In this document: piece after piece, positions 1 to 9,573 of the stretch
Layout of the letters: each line of letters starts with the position of its first letter
Position numbering within the stretch: the first letter of the stretch is position 1
Assembly (NCBI RefSeq): GCF_900091435.1
Contig: NZ_FMCS01000004.1
Coordinates: forward strand, 496,001 to 560,000
DNA from: Micromonospora chaiyaphumensis
GTDB taxonomy: Bacteria > Actinomycetota > Actinomycetes > Mycobacteriales > Micromonosporaceae
DNA: 64,000 nucleotides
Direction of reading: 5' to 3'
Program-made: the position numbers and the translations under genes
Notes under the pieces: model-generated
What the model saw: the letters and a program-made list of their open reading frames with translations, nothing else
Told to the model about the DNA's origin: nothing
Database searches by the model: none

Positions 1-364
1 AGGCGACCGGCACCCCGTCGGTCAGCAGCGCGACCATCAGGGCGAAGGGGCGCCGGCCGGCGGCGAAGTTGGAGGTGCCGTCCACCGGGTCGACCAGCCA
101 GACGTCACCGCCGCCGCGCAGGTGCCGCAGCAGGGCCGGGTCCTCGGCGACCGCCTCCTCACCGACCACCACCGAGCCGGGGCGCAGCCGCCGCAGTCCC
201 GCGGAGATCAGCGCCTCGGCCTTCCGGTCGGCGACGGTGACCACCTCGCCGGGCGCCTTCTCGGTGATGTCGGCGTCGTCGAGGCGGCGGAACAGTGGCA
301 CGACGATGTCGGCCGCGGCCTCCCGCAGCAGCGCGCCGACCTCCTCCAGCAGCGGCTCAGCCAC
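1..364 (-). CDS. Inositol monophosphatase family protein (3' part outside the window)
   Basis: About 121 N-terminal residues are present; the frame runs off the left edge. The motif DPVDGTSNF is the metal- and substrate-binding signature of the Mg-dependent inositol monophosphatase/FBPase superfamily. GEE further upstream matches the first metal-binding loop. Such enzymes dephosphorylate inositol phosphates or related sugar phosphates in the cytosol; the substrate cannot be told from this fragment. The chosen GTG start overlaps the end of the response-regulator gene by 8 bases, so it should be the last or a late gene of that leftward operon. Missing C-terminal motifs mean activity cannot be judged. 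Confidence 0.85.
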   Translation of the reverse strand, partial: MAEPLLEEVGALLREAAADIVVPLFRRLDDADITEKAPGEVVTVADRKAEALISAGLRRLRPGSVVVGEEAVAEDPALLRHLRGGGDVWLVDPVDGTSNFAAGRRPFALMVALLTDGVPVA

Positions 365-809
365 GCGGCGGCAGCTTGACCACGCTGACGAAGAACTCGT
401 CGATCTGGCGGACCACCGAGATGAAGCGCTCGAAGTCCACCGGCTTGGTCACGTAGGCGTTGGCGTGCAGCTGGTAGCTGCGCAGGATGTCCTCGTCGGC
501 CTGGGAGGTGGTGAGCACCACGACCGGGATCCGGCAGAGCTGCTCGTCCTTCTTGATCTCCTCCAGGACCTCCCGGCCGTCGCGGCGCGGCAGGTTCAGG
601 TCGAGCAGGATCAGGTCGGGGGTCACGGCGTCCCCGTACTGGCCCTCGCGGCGCAGGTAGGCCAGCGCCTCCGCGCCGTCCGAGACGACCGTGAGGCGGT
701 TGCGGAGCTTGTGCTCCTCGAACGCCTCCTGGGTCATCAGCACGTCGCCCGGGTCGTCCTCGACGAGCAGGACCTCGATCGGGCTCTTGCCGTCCGCCGG
801 CGCGGTCAT
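357..809 (-). CDS. Single-domain response regulator (CheY/Rcp1-like)
   Basis: The 150 residues form one receiver domain with no output domain. Visible landmarks are the acidic pair D18-D19, phosphoacceptor D70 in [10 protein letters not shown]100 in VVVLTTS and K122 in the YVTKP loop. The insertion around the beta4-alpha4 region and the ALAYLRREG stretch are typical of Rcp1-type regulators that pair with bacteriophytochrome-like kinases. The ATG overlaps the stop of the histidine kinase by 4 bases, so the kinase upstream is the obvious phosphodonor. Because there is no DNA-binding domain, output must go through protein contacts, perhaps with the PP2C phosphatase of the same operon. Confidence 0.92.
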   Translation of the reverse strand: MTAPADGKSPIEVLLVEDDPGDVLMTQEAFEEHKLRNRLTVVSDGAEALAYLRREGQYGDAVTPDLILLDLNLPRRDGREVLEEIKKDEQLCRIPVVVLTTSQADEDILRSYQLHANAYVTKPVDFERFISVVRQIDEFFVSVVKLPPRG

Positions 810-2545
810 CCCACCGTCTCCCTCATGCCACCCGTTGTACCGTCTCGGGCCGCCCCCTCGGGCGTCTCTTCCCGTGCCGCGCCGTCCGGCTGCCGGGCCA
901 CGCTCACCGCGGCGTCCCCGGCACCGTCACCGGTCGCCGCGTCGTCCCCGGTCGACTCCTCGACCTCGGCCGGTTCCGCCGGCCGCGCCGCCGCGACGTC
1001 CTCCGGCAGCGCGGGGAGGGTGAACCGGATCGTGGTGCCCTCCGTGGTGTCGGTGTCCACCCACACCCGGCCGCCGTGGTATTCCACGATCTTCTTGACG
1101 ATGGCCAGCCCGATGCCGGTGCCCGGGTAGGCGTCCTTGGAGTGCAGCCGCTGGAAGATCACGAAGATCTTGTCGGCGAACTCCGGCTCGATCCCGATGC
1201 CGTTGTCCCGGCAGCTGATCTCCCACTCGTCGTCGACCAGCCGCGCCGAGACGTGCACCTTCGGCGGCACGTCGGGCCGGCGGAACTTGATCGAGTTGCT
1301 GACCAGGTTGGCCAGCAGGTTGGTCAGCAGCGGCTCCTCGCCGCGGATCACCGGCAGCCGGTCCCAGGTCAGCTCGGCGTCGGCGTACTGCCGGGCCGCC
1401 TCGGTCTGCCCGGCCACGTCGCCCATCACCTTGTTGAGGTCGACCTCGGTGAAGCCGGTGGTGAGCCGGCCGATCCGGGAGAACGCGAGCAGGTCGTTGA
1501 TGAGCCGCTGCATCCGCTGCGCGCCGTCGACCGCGAACGCGATGTACTGGTCGGCCCGCTCGTCGAGCTGGCCCGCGTAGCGCCGCTGGAGGAGCTGGCA
1601 GAAGCTGGCCACCTTGCGCAGCGGCTCCTGGAGGTCGTGCGAGGCGACGTACGCGAACTGCTCCAGGTCGCGGTTGGACCGGGTGAGCTCCTCGGCCTGC
1701 TTCTGGAGCTGGCTGTTGACCCACTCGATGCGCTCCCGCGCCTCGCGTACCTCGTCCAGCTCCCGGGCGATCTTCTGGCGCATGACGTCGATGTCGTCGG
1801 CGAGGAGGCGGAACTCCGGCGGCCCGGACCCCTCGATGTGGTGCCGGTAGTCACCCCCGGCCACCTCGCGCACCTGGCTGACGAGGCCGGCCAGCGGCCG
1901 GATCAGGATCCGGTCGAGCGAGAGCAGCAGAACCGCACCGGCCACCGCCACCACCAGGGCCGCGATGATCAGGAGCACCACCAGCACATTGCTGGTGGCG
2001 TTGACCTTGTCGGCGGTCTTCTGCCGGACCTCCAGGATCTCGCCCTGGAGGCCGTCGACCGCGGACCGGATGCTGTCGAACTGCTGGCGGGTCTGGTCGG
2101 TGATCAACGCCTGGCCGGCGGCCGGACCGCTGCGCTCGGTCGTGGTGATCACCGGCTCGGCGACGGCGGACCGCCACTGCGCGGCCCGCTGCTCGACGAC
2201 GCCCACCTCGCGCAGCACGTCCGGGTAGTCGACGGCCAGCTTCCGCATGTCGGCGACAGTGTCCTGCTCCCGCCGCAGGCCGTCCTGATAGGGCGCCAGG
2301 TCGTTGCGGTCGCCGTTCACCGCGTAGCCGCGGACGGCGGTCTCCTGGTCGAGCAGGGCGCTCATCAGCTCCTGCGCCTGGACCCGCAGCGGCCCGGTCT
2401 TGATCAGCACGTCGTCGATGTTCTGCCGGTTCTTGGCGGCGAGGGTCGCCTCGGCGGCGGCCAGCCCGAGCAGCAGCACGAGCACCACGCCGAGCAGCGC
2501 GCCGACGCGCCGCCGCAGGGTCCACCCCTGCTGGTACGCCTTCAT
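806..2545 (-). CDS. Membrane sensor histidine kinase with CHASE3 and HAMP domains
   Basis: This is a 579-residue sensor kinase. A transmembrane helix (about 13-35) is followed by a CHASE3-like extracytoplasmic helical region (40-180, with [11 protein letters not shown]). A second helix (about 187-210), a HAMP linker (211-265) and a coiled coil come next. The dimerisation H-box [12 protein letters not shown] has phospho-acceptor H303. The catalytic ATPase domain shows NGIGIEPEF (N/G1), FQRLH (F box) and [11 protein letters not shown] (G2). The C-terminal 60 residues are acidic, Ala-rich and probably disordered. Four-base overlaps with the genes on both sides imply translational coupling. The signal sensed by CHASE3 is unknown. 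Confidence 0.93.
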   Translation of the reverse strand: MKAYQQGWTLRRRVGALLGVVLVLLLGLAAAEATLAAKNRQNIDDVLIKTGPLRVQAQELMSALLDQETAVRGYAVNGDRNDLAPYQDGLRREQDTVADMRKLAVDYPDVLREVGVVEQRAAQWRSAVAEPVITTTERSGPAAGQALITDQTRQQFDSIRSAVDGLQGEILEVRQKTADKVNATSNVLVVLLIIAALVVAVAGAVLLLSLDRILIRPLAGLVSQVREVAGGDYRHHIEGSGPPEFRLLADDIDVMRQKIARELDEVREARERIEWVNSQLQKQAEELTRSNRDLEQFAYVASHDLQEPLRKVASFCQLLQRRYAGQLDERADQYIAFAVDGAQRMQRLINDLLAFSRIGRLTTGFTEVDLNKVMGDVAGQTEAARQYADAELTWDRLPVIRGEEPLLTNLLANLVSNSIKFRRPDVPPKVHVSARLVDDEWEISCRDNGIGIEPEFADKIFVIFQRLHSKDAYPGTGIGLAIVKKIVEYHGGRVWVDTDTTEGTTIRFTLPALPEDVAAARPAEPAEVEESTGDDAATGDGAGDAAVSVARQPDGAAREETPEGAARDGTTGGMRETVG

Positions 2546-3780
2546 CGGCCACCGCCGCGGGTGAGCAGCAGCATGGCCACGTCGTCGGCGAGCGGGCCGC
2601 CGTTGAGCTGCTCGGCCCGGCCGACCAGCCAGGCGGGCAGCTCGGCCAGGGGCACGGCGCGGTTGGCGGGGTCGGCGAGCAGGTCGGTCAGCCCCGGCAC
2701 GTCCAGCCGGTCGTCACCGCTGTCCACCCGACCCTCGATGAGGCCGTCGGTGTACATCAGCAGGGACCAGTCATCGGTGTCGAACTCCAGGTCGAAGGCA
2801 ACGGGTCGGCGCGGCCGTACGCCGAGCAGCAGACCGCCCCGGGCCGGCACCGGGGCGACCTTACCCCCGCTGAGCAGCAGCGGCGGCGGATGACCGGCGA
2901 GTCGCACGGTGGCCCGGTTGGCCGCCAGGTCGAGGCGGGTGGTCGCCACCGTGGCGAAGATCTCCTGGAGCCGGCGCTCGCTCATGAGCACCTGCTCCAG
3001 CGCGGGCAGCACCTCGTCGTCCGGCACCCCGGCCAGGACCAGGGCCCGCCAGGCGACCCGCAGCTCGACGCCGAGGGCGGCCTCGTCCACACCGTGGCCG
3101 CAGACGTCGCCGACGATCAGGTCGATCCGGTCCGGGCGGGTCTGCACCACGTCGTAGAAGTCACCGCCGATCAGGGCGGCGTGCCGGCCGGGGCGGTAGA
3201 AGGTGTGCACCGCCACCTGGTCGGTGGTCATGATCGGCTGGGGCAGCAGGCCGCGCTCCAGGCGGGCCGACTCGGCCTGGCGCAGCTCCACCTCGCGCAG
3301 CCGGCGGGCGTTCTCGTCGGCCCGCTTGCGCTCCACCGCGTAGCGCAGCGCCCGGGTCAGCAGGACGCCGTCGACCTGGCCCTTGACCAGGTAGTCCTGC
3401 GCGCCCTCGGCGACCGCCACGATGCCCAGGTGCTCGTCGGAGCGGCCGGTGAGCACGCAGACCGCCGCACCGCTGGCCATCTCCAGCACCTGGCGCAGCC
3501 CGTCCAGGCCCTGCGCGTCGGGCAGACCCAGGTCGAGCAGGACGCAGTCAACACCCATGACCCGCTGCCGGGCCTCGCTGAGACTGGTGGCGACCAGCAG
3601 GTCGATCATCGAGTTGGTCTCGGCGAGCAGCTCGCCCACCAGGAAGGCGTCGCCCTCGTCGTCCTCGACCAGCAGGACCCGCAGCCGCTCGCCGGGCGGC
3701 ACGCTGGCGTAGTGCCCGAGCCCGGCCTGCGGCCCGACGGGGACGCCGGGCAGACCGGCCCCCCGGTGCGGCCGGGTCAC
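2542..3780 (-). CDS. Response regulator with PP2C (SpoIIE/RsbU-type) phosphatase output
   Basis: The 412 residues hold an N-terminal receiver domain (33-150; acidic D40-D41, phosphoacceptor D83, K133) and a short coiled-coil linker (about 150-175). A PP2C-type Ser/Thr phosphatase domain follows, with metal-binding GGDFYD (D207) and GDVCGHG. RsbU/SpoIIE phosphatases act on phosphorylated anti-anti-sigma proteins in partner-switching cascades; no STAS or anti-sigma partner gene is in the window. It is the first gene of the overlapping array that ends with the monophosphatase. The GTG start used has no close Shine-Dalgarno; a strong GGAAGGAG lies about 35 bases further upstream, so the true N-terminus may be slightly longer. 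Confidence 0.9.
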   Translation of the reverse strand: MTRPHRGAGLPGVPVGPQAGLGHYASVPPGERLRVLLVEDDEGDAFLVGELLAETNSMIDLLVATSLSEARQRVMGVDCVLLDLGLPDAQGLDGLRQVLEMASGAAVCVLTGRSDEHLGIVAVAEGAQDYLVKGQVDGVLLTRALRYAVERKRADENARRLREVELRQAESARLERGLLPQPIMTTDQVAVHTFYRPGRHAALIGGDFYDVVQTRPDRIDLIVGDVCGHGVDEAALGVELRVAWRALVLAGVPDDEVLPALEQVLMSERRLQEIFATVATTRLDLAANRATVRLAGHPPPLLLSGGKVAPVPARGGLLLGVRPRRPVAFDLEFDTDDWSLLMYTDGLIEGRVDSGDDRLDVPGLTDLLADPANRAVPLAELPAWLVGRAEQLNGGPLADDVAMLLLTRGGGR

Positions 3781-4048
3781 CGCCGCGAGACGCGGGAGTT
3801 CGCTGGTGATGTCGGGGCTCCTTCCGAGTGCCCTGCTGATCCTGTATCAGCCGACGGTCGCACACAACACGACCGGAGTCGGTGCGGGCGGGCGAACGGG
3901 CCCACCCGACGAACAGCGGCTCGGCCAACGCCCGATGTTACGCCGCGACCGGCGTCCGGCCCGGAGCGCACCGGCCGGCGGGAGTGCCGCCGCAGGCCGC
4001 GGGGGTGCAGGATGATGCCCACCTTCGAAGCACCCCGAGGAGTCACCA

Positions 4049-6472
4049 GTGGGCGTACCCCCCACCCGCCCCGCCGACCGCGCGCCGGCCCGGCCGGGCC
4101 CACCCCGCACCCGACCGGCCGACCGGGCGCTGGCCCGGCCGCGGCGTCGGCTGACCGCCGCACTGGCCGCGCTCGCCGCGCTGCTCGCCGTCGGCGCCGG
4201 CGTCCTGGTCGACCTGGCCACCCCGGCGCCCCGCCCCGCCGACGCGCCCGCCGACGTGTTCAGTGCCGAGCGGGCGTACCAGCAGGTCAAGGTCATCGCG
4301 GCGCGGCCGCACGTGGCCGGCAGCACCGCCAACGCCGAGGTCCGGGAGCACGTCGTGGGCGTGCTGCGCGGGCTGGGCCTGGAGACCGAGGTGCAGGACA
4401 CCGTGGCCCCGGAGGCCGGGCAGCTCAGCGGGGCGGCCGGCGGTGCGACCCTCGCGCGGGTCCGCAACGTGGTCGCCCGGCTGCCCGGCACCGACCCCAC
4501 CGGCCGGGTCTTCCTGGTGGCCCACTACGACTCGGTGCAGTCCGGGCCGGGCGGCAACGACGACGCCGCCGGCACGTCCACCATCCTGGAGGTGGCCCGG
4601 GCGCTGGCCGCCGGCCCGCGCCCCCGCAACGACGTGGTCCTGGTGCTCACCGACGCCGAGGAGGCGTGCCTGTGCGGGGCCGCCGGCTTCGCCGCCGACC
4701 ACCCCCTGGCCGCCGACGGCGGCGTGGTCCTCAACCTGGAGGCGCGCGGCTCCACCGGCCCGGTGATCATGTTCGAGACGTCCCGGAACAACGCGAGGCT
4801 GGTGGAGGCGTTCGGCCGCGCCGCCCCGCACCCGGTCGGCACCTCCTTCGCCGTGGAGATCTACCGGGCGCTGCCCAACGACACCGACTTCACGGCCTTC
4901 CTCGACCACCGGTTCGTCGGGCTGAACTCCGCGTACATCGACGGGGGCGCCGTCTACCACACCCCGCTCGACGTGCCGGCGGCCATGAACCGGGGCAGCC
5001 TCCAGATGCACGGCGACAACGCGCTGGGCCTGGCCCGCGAGTTCGGCCGGACCGACCTGCGTGACCTGGGCTCCGATCACGACGACACCTACTTCCCCGT
5101 GCCCGGCGGGCTGGTCCGCTACCCCGGCTGGCTCACCCTGCCGCTGGCCCTGGCCGCCCTGCTCGCGGTCGGCGTGCTCGGCGCCCTGCTGCGCCGGCGC
5201 GGCCGGGCCACCACCGGGCGGCTCGTGGCCGGCGTCGGGCTGGCCCTCGTGCCGGTCGTCGCCGCCCCGCTGGGCGCGTGGCTGCTCTGGACCGCGGTCA
5301 CCACCGCCCGTCCCGGCTACGCCGAGCTGCTCGACCCGTACCGCCCGGTCTGGTACCGGCTCGCCGTGGTGGCGCTCGCCGCCGCGATCCTCTTCGCCTG
5401 GTACGCGCTGACCCGCCGCTGGGCCGGCCCGGCCGCCCTGGCCTTCGGCGGCCTGGTCTGGCTGGCCCTGTTCGGGGTGCTCCTCGCCGTGCTGGTGCCC
5501 GGCGGCGCGTACCTGACGACCCTGCCCGCCCTGGCCGGCGCCCTGGCCGGCCTGGCGGCGCTGGCCACCCGCCGCGACGGCCCCTGGCCGGTGGTCGCCG
5601 TGACCCTGGCCGGCGCGGTCGCCGTGGTGATCCTGCTGCCCACCGTGGTGCTGCTCTTCCCGGCGCTCGGCATGGGCATGGGCGGCGTGGCGGCGCTCTT
5701 CGCCGTGCTGCTCGGCCTGGCCGCGCTGCCCGTCGTGGACCTGCTGCACCCGCAGGCCGGTGGCCAGCGCGGCCTGCTCGCGCTCCGGGCCCGCCGGCTC
5801 GGCGCGCTGCCCGCCGGCGCCGCCGCACTCGCCGCAGTGGTGCTCGCCGGGGTCGGCCTGGCGGTGGACCGCTTCGACGCCGCGCACCCCGTGCCGACCC
5901 ACCTCATGTACGCCCTCGACGCCGGCACCGGCAAGGCGCAGTGGCTCAGTCACGAGGAGGACCCCCAGCCCTGGACCGACGGGTACGTGGACCGCGCCGT
6001 TTCCGTGGCCGACGACTTCCCGGGGCTGGGTGACGCGGAGCTCCGGGCGGGAGCGGCCCAGGCGGCGGACCTGCCCGCCCCGAAACTGGAGACCGTCTCC
6101 GACACGCGCTCGGGCGACCAGCGGGTGCTGCGGGTCCGGGTGCGGCCGCAGCGGCCGGTCCGGCTGCTCTCCCTGCACGTGGACACGTCCACGGCCGAGG
6201 TGCGGTCGGCGACCGTGGCCGGTCGGGACGTGCCGGTCAAGGCGCGGGACGGCCGGTGGGGCTTCGGCGTCGTCTTCCACGCACCGCCGCTGGAGGGTGT
6301 CGAGGTCACGCTGACGCTGGTGCCGAAGGCGGGGCAGGTGAACCTGCGGGTCATGGACGCCAGCGACGGGCTGGGCGGCCTGCCCGGGTTCCGGGCCCGG
6401 CCCGCGGACGTCGGCGTGGTCGGCTCGCACAGCTCGGAGATGCTGGCGGTGGCCCGGACGTATCCCCTCTAG
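4049..6472 (+). CDS. M28-family zinc aminopeptidase with C-terminal membrane domain
   Basis: The protein has 807 residues. After a basic, Pro-rich N-terminus there is one membrane helix (35-56). An M28 peptidase domain follows with zinc-site residues H159 and D161 (AHYDS), bridging D171 (GGNDDAAGT), catalytic E204/E205 and E231. From about residue 365 there are roughly eight hydrophobic helices and then a 200-residue soluble C-terminal domain. This is the ER-type Fxna-like architecture of membrane M28 peptidases. The catalytic domain should lie outside the membrane. GAGGAG sits just before the GTG start. The gene stands alone, divergent from the signalling operon; its substrate is unknown. 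Confidence 0.9.
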   Translation: MGVPPTRPADRAPARPGPPRTRPADRALARPRRRLTAALAALAALLAVGAGVLVDLATPAPRPADAPADVFSAERAYQQVKVIAARPHVAGSTANAEVREHVVGVLRGLGLETEVQDTVAPEAGQLSGAAGGATLARVRNVVARLPGTDPTGRVFLVAHYDSVQSGPGGNDDAAGTSTILEVARALAAGPRPRNDVVLVLTDAEEACLCGAAGFAADHPLAADGGVVLNLEARGSTGPVIMFETSRNNARLVEAFGRAAPHPVGTSFAVEIYRALPNDTDFTAFLDHRFVGLNSAYIDGGAVYHTPLDVPAAMNRGSLQMHGDNALGLAREFGRTDLRDLGSDHDDTYFPVPGGLVRYPGWLTLPLALAALLAVGVLGALLRRRGRATTGRLVAGVGLALVPVVAAPLGAWLLWTAVTTARPGYAELLDPYRPVWYRLAVVALAAAILFAWYALTRRWAGPAALAFGGLVWLALFGVLLAVLVPGGAYLTTLPALAGALAGLAALATRRDGPWPVVAVTLAGAVAVVILLPTVVLLFPALGMGMGGVAALFAVLLGLAALPVVDLLHPQAGGQRGLLALRARRLGALPAGAAALAAVVLAGVGLAVDRFDAAHPVPTHLMYALDAGTGKAQWLSHEEDPQPWTDGYVDRAVSVADDFPGLGDAELRAGAAQAADLPAPKLETVSDTRSGDQRVLRVRVRPQRPVRLLSLHVDTSTAEVRSATVAGRDVPVKARDGRWGFGVVFHAPPLEGVEVTLTLVPKAGQVNLRVMDASDGLGGLPGFRARPADVGVVGSHSSEMLAVARTYPL

Positions 6473-6558
6473 GAAAAGTTCCGGGACGGATGTCGAGAGG
6501 AGCCGCCCAGCTTCTACTCCTGGGTGAACGCAGGCCCACGATCCCGAGGAGCAGAACG

Positions 6559-7161
6559 ATGACGAAGGTGACGACCGGAGCCACCATGTCGCTGGACGGC
6601 TACATCGCCGACACGTCCCACGGCGGGTTCGAGCACCTCTTCCAGTGGTACGGCAACGGTGACGTGGAGATCCCGACGGCCACCCCCGGCATGACGTTCC
6701 GCACGTCGGCGGCGAGCGCGCAACACGTGCGCGAGCTGACCGGGCGGACCGGTGCGCTCGTGGTCGGCCGGCGGCTGTTCGACATGACCGACGGCTGGGG
6801 CGGCCGGCACCCCATGGACGTGCCGGTGGTCGTGGTCACGCACCGCGTGCCGGAGGGCTGGGACCGGGAGGGCGACTCGTTCGTGTTCGTGACCGACGGC
6901 ATCGAGGCCGCGATCGAGCGGGCGAAGGCCCTCGCCGGCGACAAGGAGGTCGGCGTCAACGGCGGCACCATCGCGACCCAGGTGCTGCAGGCCGGCCTGC
7001 TCGACGAGGTCCACATCGATCTCGTCCCGGTCCTGCTCGGCGACGGCATCCCGTTCTTCGCCGGCCTGCGGATCGCACCCGTCCAGCTGGAGGGGCCCAC
7101 CCGGGTCGTCCAGGGCAAGGAGGTCACCCACCTCGCCTACCGGGTCCGCAAGGAGGGCTGA
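6559..7161 (+). CDS. Dihydrofolate reductase family protein (RibD C-terminal fold)
   Basis: This 200-residue protein begins MTKVTTGATMSLDGYIA, the hallmark N-terminus of the RibD-C/YyaP branch of the DHFR superfamily. LVVGRRLFDMTDGWGG and VGVNGGTIATQ correspond to the NADPH-binding strands. Family members are small cytosolic reductases; most have no assigned substrate, and this one lacks features that would identify it as true DHFR or riboflavin reductase. An upstream GAGGAG with six-base spacing supports the chosen ATG; a longer in-frame extension upstream overlaps the peptidase gene and is not needed. A strong bidirectional terminator follows. Confidence 0.9.
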   Translation: MTKVTTGATMSLDGYIADTSHGGFEHLFQWYGNGDVEIPTATPGMTFRTSAASAQHVRELTGRTGALVVGRRLFDMTDGWGGRHPMDVPVVVVTHRVPEGWDREGDSFVFVTDGIEAAIERAKALAGDKEVGVNGGTIATQVLQAGLLDEVHIDLVPVLLGDGIPFFAGLRIAPVQLEGPTRVVQGKEVTHLAYRVRKEG

Positions 7162-7180
7162 CGCTGCAGTCGGCGAGCCG

Positions 7181-7212
7181 CGTGGCCCCCGGGGGATCGC
7201 CCGGGGGCCACG
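7181..7212. terminator. Bidirectional intrinsic-type terminator hairpin
   Basis: A perfect 13-bp inverted repeat (CGTGGCCCCCGGG and its complement) has a six-base loop. It lies in the 60-base gap between two convergent genes, so it can serve both. No long U-tract follows, as is common in high-GC actinobacteria. Confidence 0.75.
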
Positions 7213-7221
7213 GTCATCGGT

Positions 7222-7695
7222 TCAGGAGACCTTGTCGATCTTGCAGCTGACGTCGCCCGTCACCTTCTGGCTCAGGACGACCATGCCCTCCTCGACGGCC
7301 TTCTGGCCGGGCCGCACGTCGGAGACGATGGCGGTGGTGTTGCCCACCCGGGTGCCCTTGGCGTCGAGCACGAACACGTCGACGAGGTAGGTGTTCTGGT
7401 CCTTGCTGGTGTTGTTCACCTCGACGTCGAACTTCACGTTCGCCAGGAACTCGTCGCCGGCCGACTCGGCCTCACACGACTTGAGCTCGACGTGCCCGGC
7501 CTTCGCATCCTGGCTCTTGCTGATGTCGTCGGCCGCCTTGCCGACCAGGGCGGTGCACGCCACGAGGCCGCCGCCACAGAGCAGGACGGCCAGGCCGCCG
7601 ATGATGAGGAAGATCTTCAGGCCCGTCGACATCCCCTTCTTCGGCGGGGGCACGGGGGCGTACCCCGGCGGAGGGGTCGGGGTGGGCTGCGACAT
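7222..7695 (-). CDS. Small membrane-anchored protein with FxLYD-like extracytoplasmic domain
   Basis: In this 157-residue protein a Pro-rich cytosolic tail (PTPTPPPGYAPVPPP) precedes one hydrophobic helix (about 26-50). The remaining 105 residues form a predicted outer domain with a beta-rich pattern (VKFDVEVNNTSKDQNTYLVDVFV) resembling FxLYD/DUF4352-type immunoglobulin-like folds. Two cysteines (KSCEAE and VSCKID) could form a disulfide. The Pro-rich N-tail plus single helix is common in Micromonosporaceae envelope proteins of unknown function. The gene is monocistronic and shares a terminator with the convergent reductase gene. No enzymatic motif is visible. Confidence 0.75.
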   Translation of the reverse strand: MSQPTPTPPPGYAPVPPPKKGMSTGLKIFLIIGGLAVLLCGGGLVACTALVGKAADDISKSQDAKAGHVELKSCEAESAGDEFLANVKFDVEVNNTSKDQNTYLVDVFVLDAKGTRVGNTTAIVSDVRPGQKAVEEGMVVLSQKVTGDVSCKIDKVS

Positions 7696-7928
7696 GTCGT
7701 TGTGCCTTTCATGGACGATCGTGAGACTCCGGCGGCCGTTCCGGGCCGAGGTCTCACCTGTGCTTGTTTCTGCAGGTCATTGGGACGCCCCGGGCGGGAG
7801 CGACCCGGGCAGAGAGTGTCACAGCGCAGGCGTCCGCAAGATCAACCAGCCCGGTGCTTGCCGCCGGACAACCAGTTACTCGGAGCAACTAACTGGGTGA
7901 TGAAGACTCACCGCTCGGCTGAGCAAGA

Positions 7929-9104
7929 TCAGCCGGGCCGCCCCCGCAGCAGGGGACGGATCAAGCGCCCGCCCATGGCGTCGCCGGTCACCACCCCCGC
8001 CAGCATCAGCACGACGAGGGTGGTGACCAGCACCGGGGGCCACTCGCCCACCCATGGCATCGCCGCCAGCAGGACGAGAAGCCAGAACACCCGATGCCAC
8101 GGGACCACGCCGACGATCCGATAGGTGAACAGGGTGCGACCGAGCAGGAACAGAGCCGGCCCGCCGAGGATCAAGGCGATCCACCGCCCCGGCGTGTCGC
8201 CGGTAGGCCGCTCGACGACCAGGTCGAACGCGGCGGCGGTGCAGACGATGCCGGCCAGCATGACCAGGTGGGTGTACGGCGCCAGCCGGGTCGCCCGCCG
8301 GAGCACCCGCGGGGCGCTGGTCCGCACGATCTGACCGGCACCCAGGACGTAGATCTGCCAGAGCAGCAGCATGGTGGCGAAGGCGGTCACGAAGGCGGCC
8401 GACCGGGCCAGCGTGAAGTCGGAGCGGCTGATCTCCAGGGTCGGCACCAGGATGACGTCGCCGAGCGCCAGGATGACGAACTGCTGGTAGCGCTCGCCCA
8501 GGTGCTCGGTCGTCTTCTCGTACTGGCCGAGCGGCACCCGGCCGAGACCGGGCGTCGGGTAGCGCGCGCCGGCCGAGACGTAGTCGATCGTCACGGCGAC
8601 GGCCCAGAGCACCACCGGCCACCCGTCCGGCAGCAGCGCCCCGCCGATCCAGAAGAAGCCGGAGACCACGAACCAGAAAAGGAAGCGGGCGGCCCGCTGC
8701 TCGGCCGTGCGCTGGCGCGGGTGCAGCACGGTCACCAGCACCGCCCCGCGCACCAGGTGCGGCGTCACGTAGCCGACCGCGAAGACCAGCGCGTGCGAGT
8801 CGACGGCCAGCGCCGCCGCCGTCACCACGGCGCCGAACATGGTCACCATGAGGATGGCCTGGATGGGTAGCTGGTCCGGGTCGTAGAAGTCGGTGGTCGT
8901 CGAGGTGATCGACCAGGTCCACCAGACCGCCATCAGCATGATCAGGACCGGCGCGACGCCGCGCCACGAGGGCCGGTCCGCGATCAGCATCGAGACCAGG
9001 GCCAGCGCCGCCACGAAGACGACGTCGAAGAGCAGCTCCAGCAGGGTGGCGCGGGTCGAGCCTCCCGGCGGGCGCACCAGCTCGCTGCTGCCTCCGGTCG
9101 TCAT
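7929..9104 (-). CDS. Low temperature requirement protein A (LtrA) family membrane protein
   Basis: The 391 residues form about ten to twelve hydrophobic helices. The early motif LLELLFDVVFVAALA and GERYQQFVILALGDVIL are typical of the bacterial LtrA family, first named in Listeria for growth in the cold; its biochemical role is unknown. The ATG used lies six bases after GGGAGG; a GTG nine codons further upstream is in frame but has no ribosome site. The gene is monocistronic. A 470-base region without an intact gene separates it from the next transcription unit. Confidence 0.85.
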   Translation of the reverse strand: MTTGGSSELVRPPGGSTRATLLELLFDVVFVAALALVSMLIADRPSWRGVAPVLIMLMAVWWTWSITSTTTDFYDPDQLPIQAILMVTMFGAVVTAAALAVDSHALVFAVGYVTPHLVRGAVLVTVLHPRQRTAEQRAARFLFWFVVSGFFWIGGALLPDGWPVVLWAVAVTIDYVSAGARYPTPGLGRVPLGQYEKTTEHLGERYQQFVILALGDVILVPTLEISRSDFTLARSAAFVTAFATMLLLWQIYVLGAGQIVRTSAPRVLRRATRLAPYTHLVMLAGIVCTAAAFDLVVERPTGDTPGRWIALILGGPALFLLGRTLFTYRIVGVVPWHRVFWLLVLLAAMPWVGEWPPVLVTTLVVLMLAGVVTGDAMGGRLIRPLLRGRPG

Positions 9105-9277
9105 GCCCGGCCTCCCGCCGCCCCGGGGCACTGCCTTTCCGGCAATTATCCGGGCGAATCGGCCTTTCCGGGTCCACTTCCCGCGGCCGGAGCCCGCCGG
9201 CTTCAGACGACCCTGCCGGGCCGGTAAACCTCACGGGCCGACCCGGGTCTTGCTGGGTGACGAGGCCGGGAGGTCGG

Positions 9278-9475
9278 ATGAGGGATTCGCGCGGAGCGGA
9301 GTTCGACGACTTCGTTCGCACACGATCGGCCAGCGGGTCGCGTTCCGGGACGGTGCGGCCGTGCTGGCGGTGCCACCGCAGCGTACGAAGATCACCGTCG
9401 CGCTCTCCAGGACCCCGGTCAGCCGGGAGAACATGGTTCACATCTCCAATGACCAGCATCCCCGTCACGTACTGA
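9278..9475 (+). pseudogene. Possible remnant of a SigE-family ECF sigma factor
   Basis: An ATG preceded by GGGAGG at good spacing begins a frame reading MRDSRGAEFDDFVRTRSA. The EFDDFVRTRSA portion closely matches the first helix of SigE-family ECF sigma factors (pattern EFexFVxaRsxxLLRtA). After about 18 codons the similarity stops and the sequence no longer resembles a sigma factor in any frame. A different frame then reads an unrecognised peptide (QRVAFRDGAAVLAVPP). I infer a deletion relic in the 470-base gap between LtrA and PadR. It could also be coincidence, since only about a dozen residues match. Confidence 0.35.
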
Positions 9476-9536
9476 CCCGCATCAACATGCCGGCTCACCA
9501 CCGGAGTGAGCCGGCAGGGGTCCCGGCTCGGGGATC

Positions 9537-9573
9537 TTGACCGATACGTCGATCATCTGCTTATGTTGACGAC
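9537..9573 (+). promoter_or_regulatory. Putative leaderless promoter of the PadR gene
   Basis: TTGACC and TATGTT are separated by 19 bases, and exactly six bases lie between TATGTT and the ATG. This places transcription initiation at or next to the start codon. There is no Shine-Dalgarno. Confidence 0.45.
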
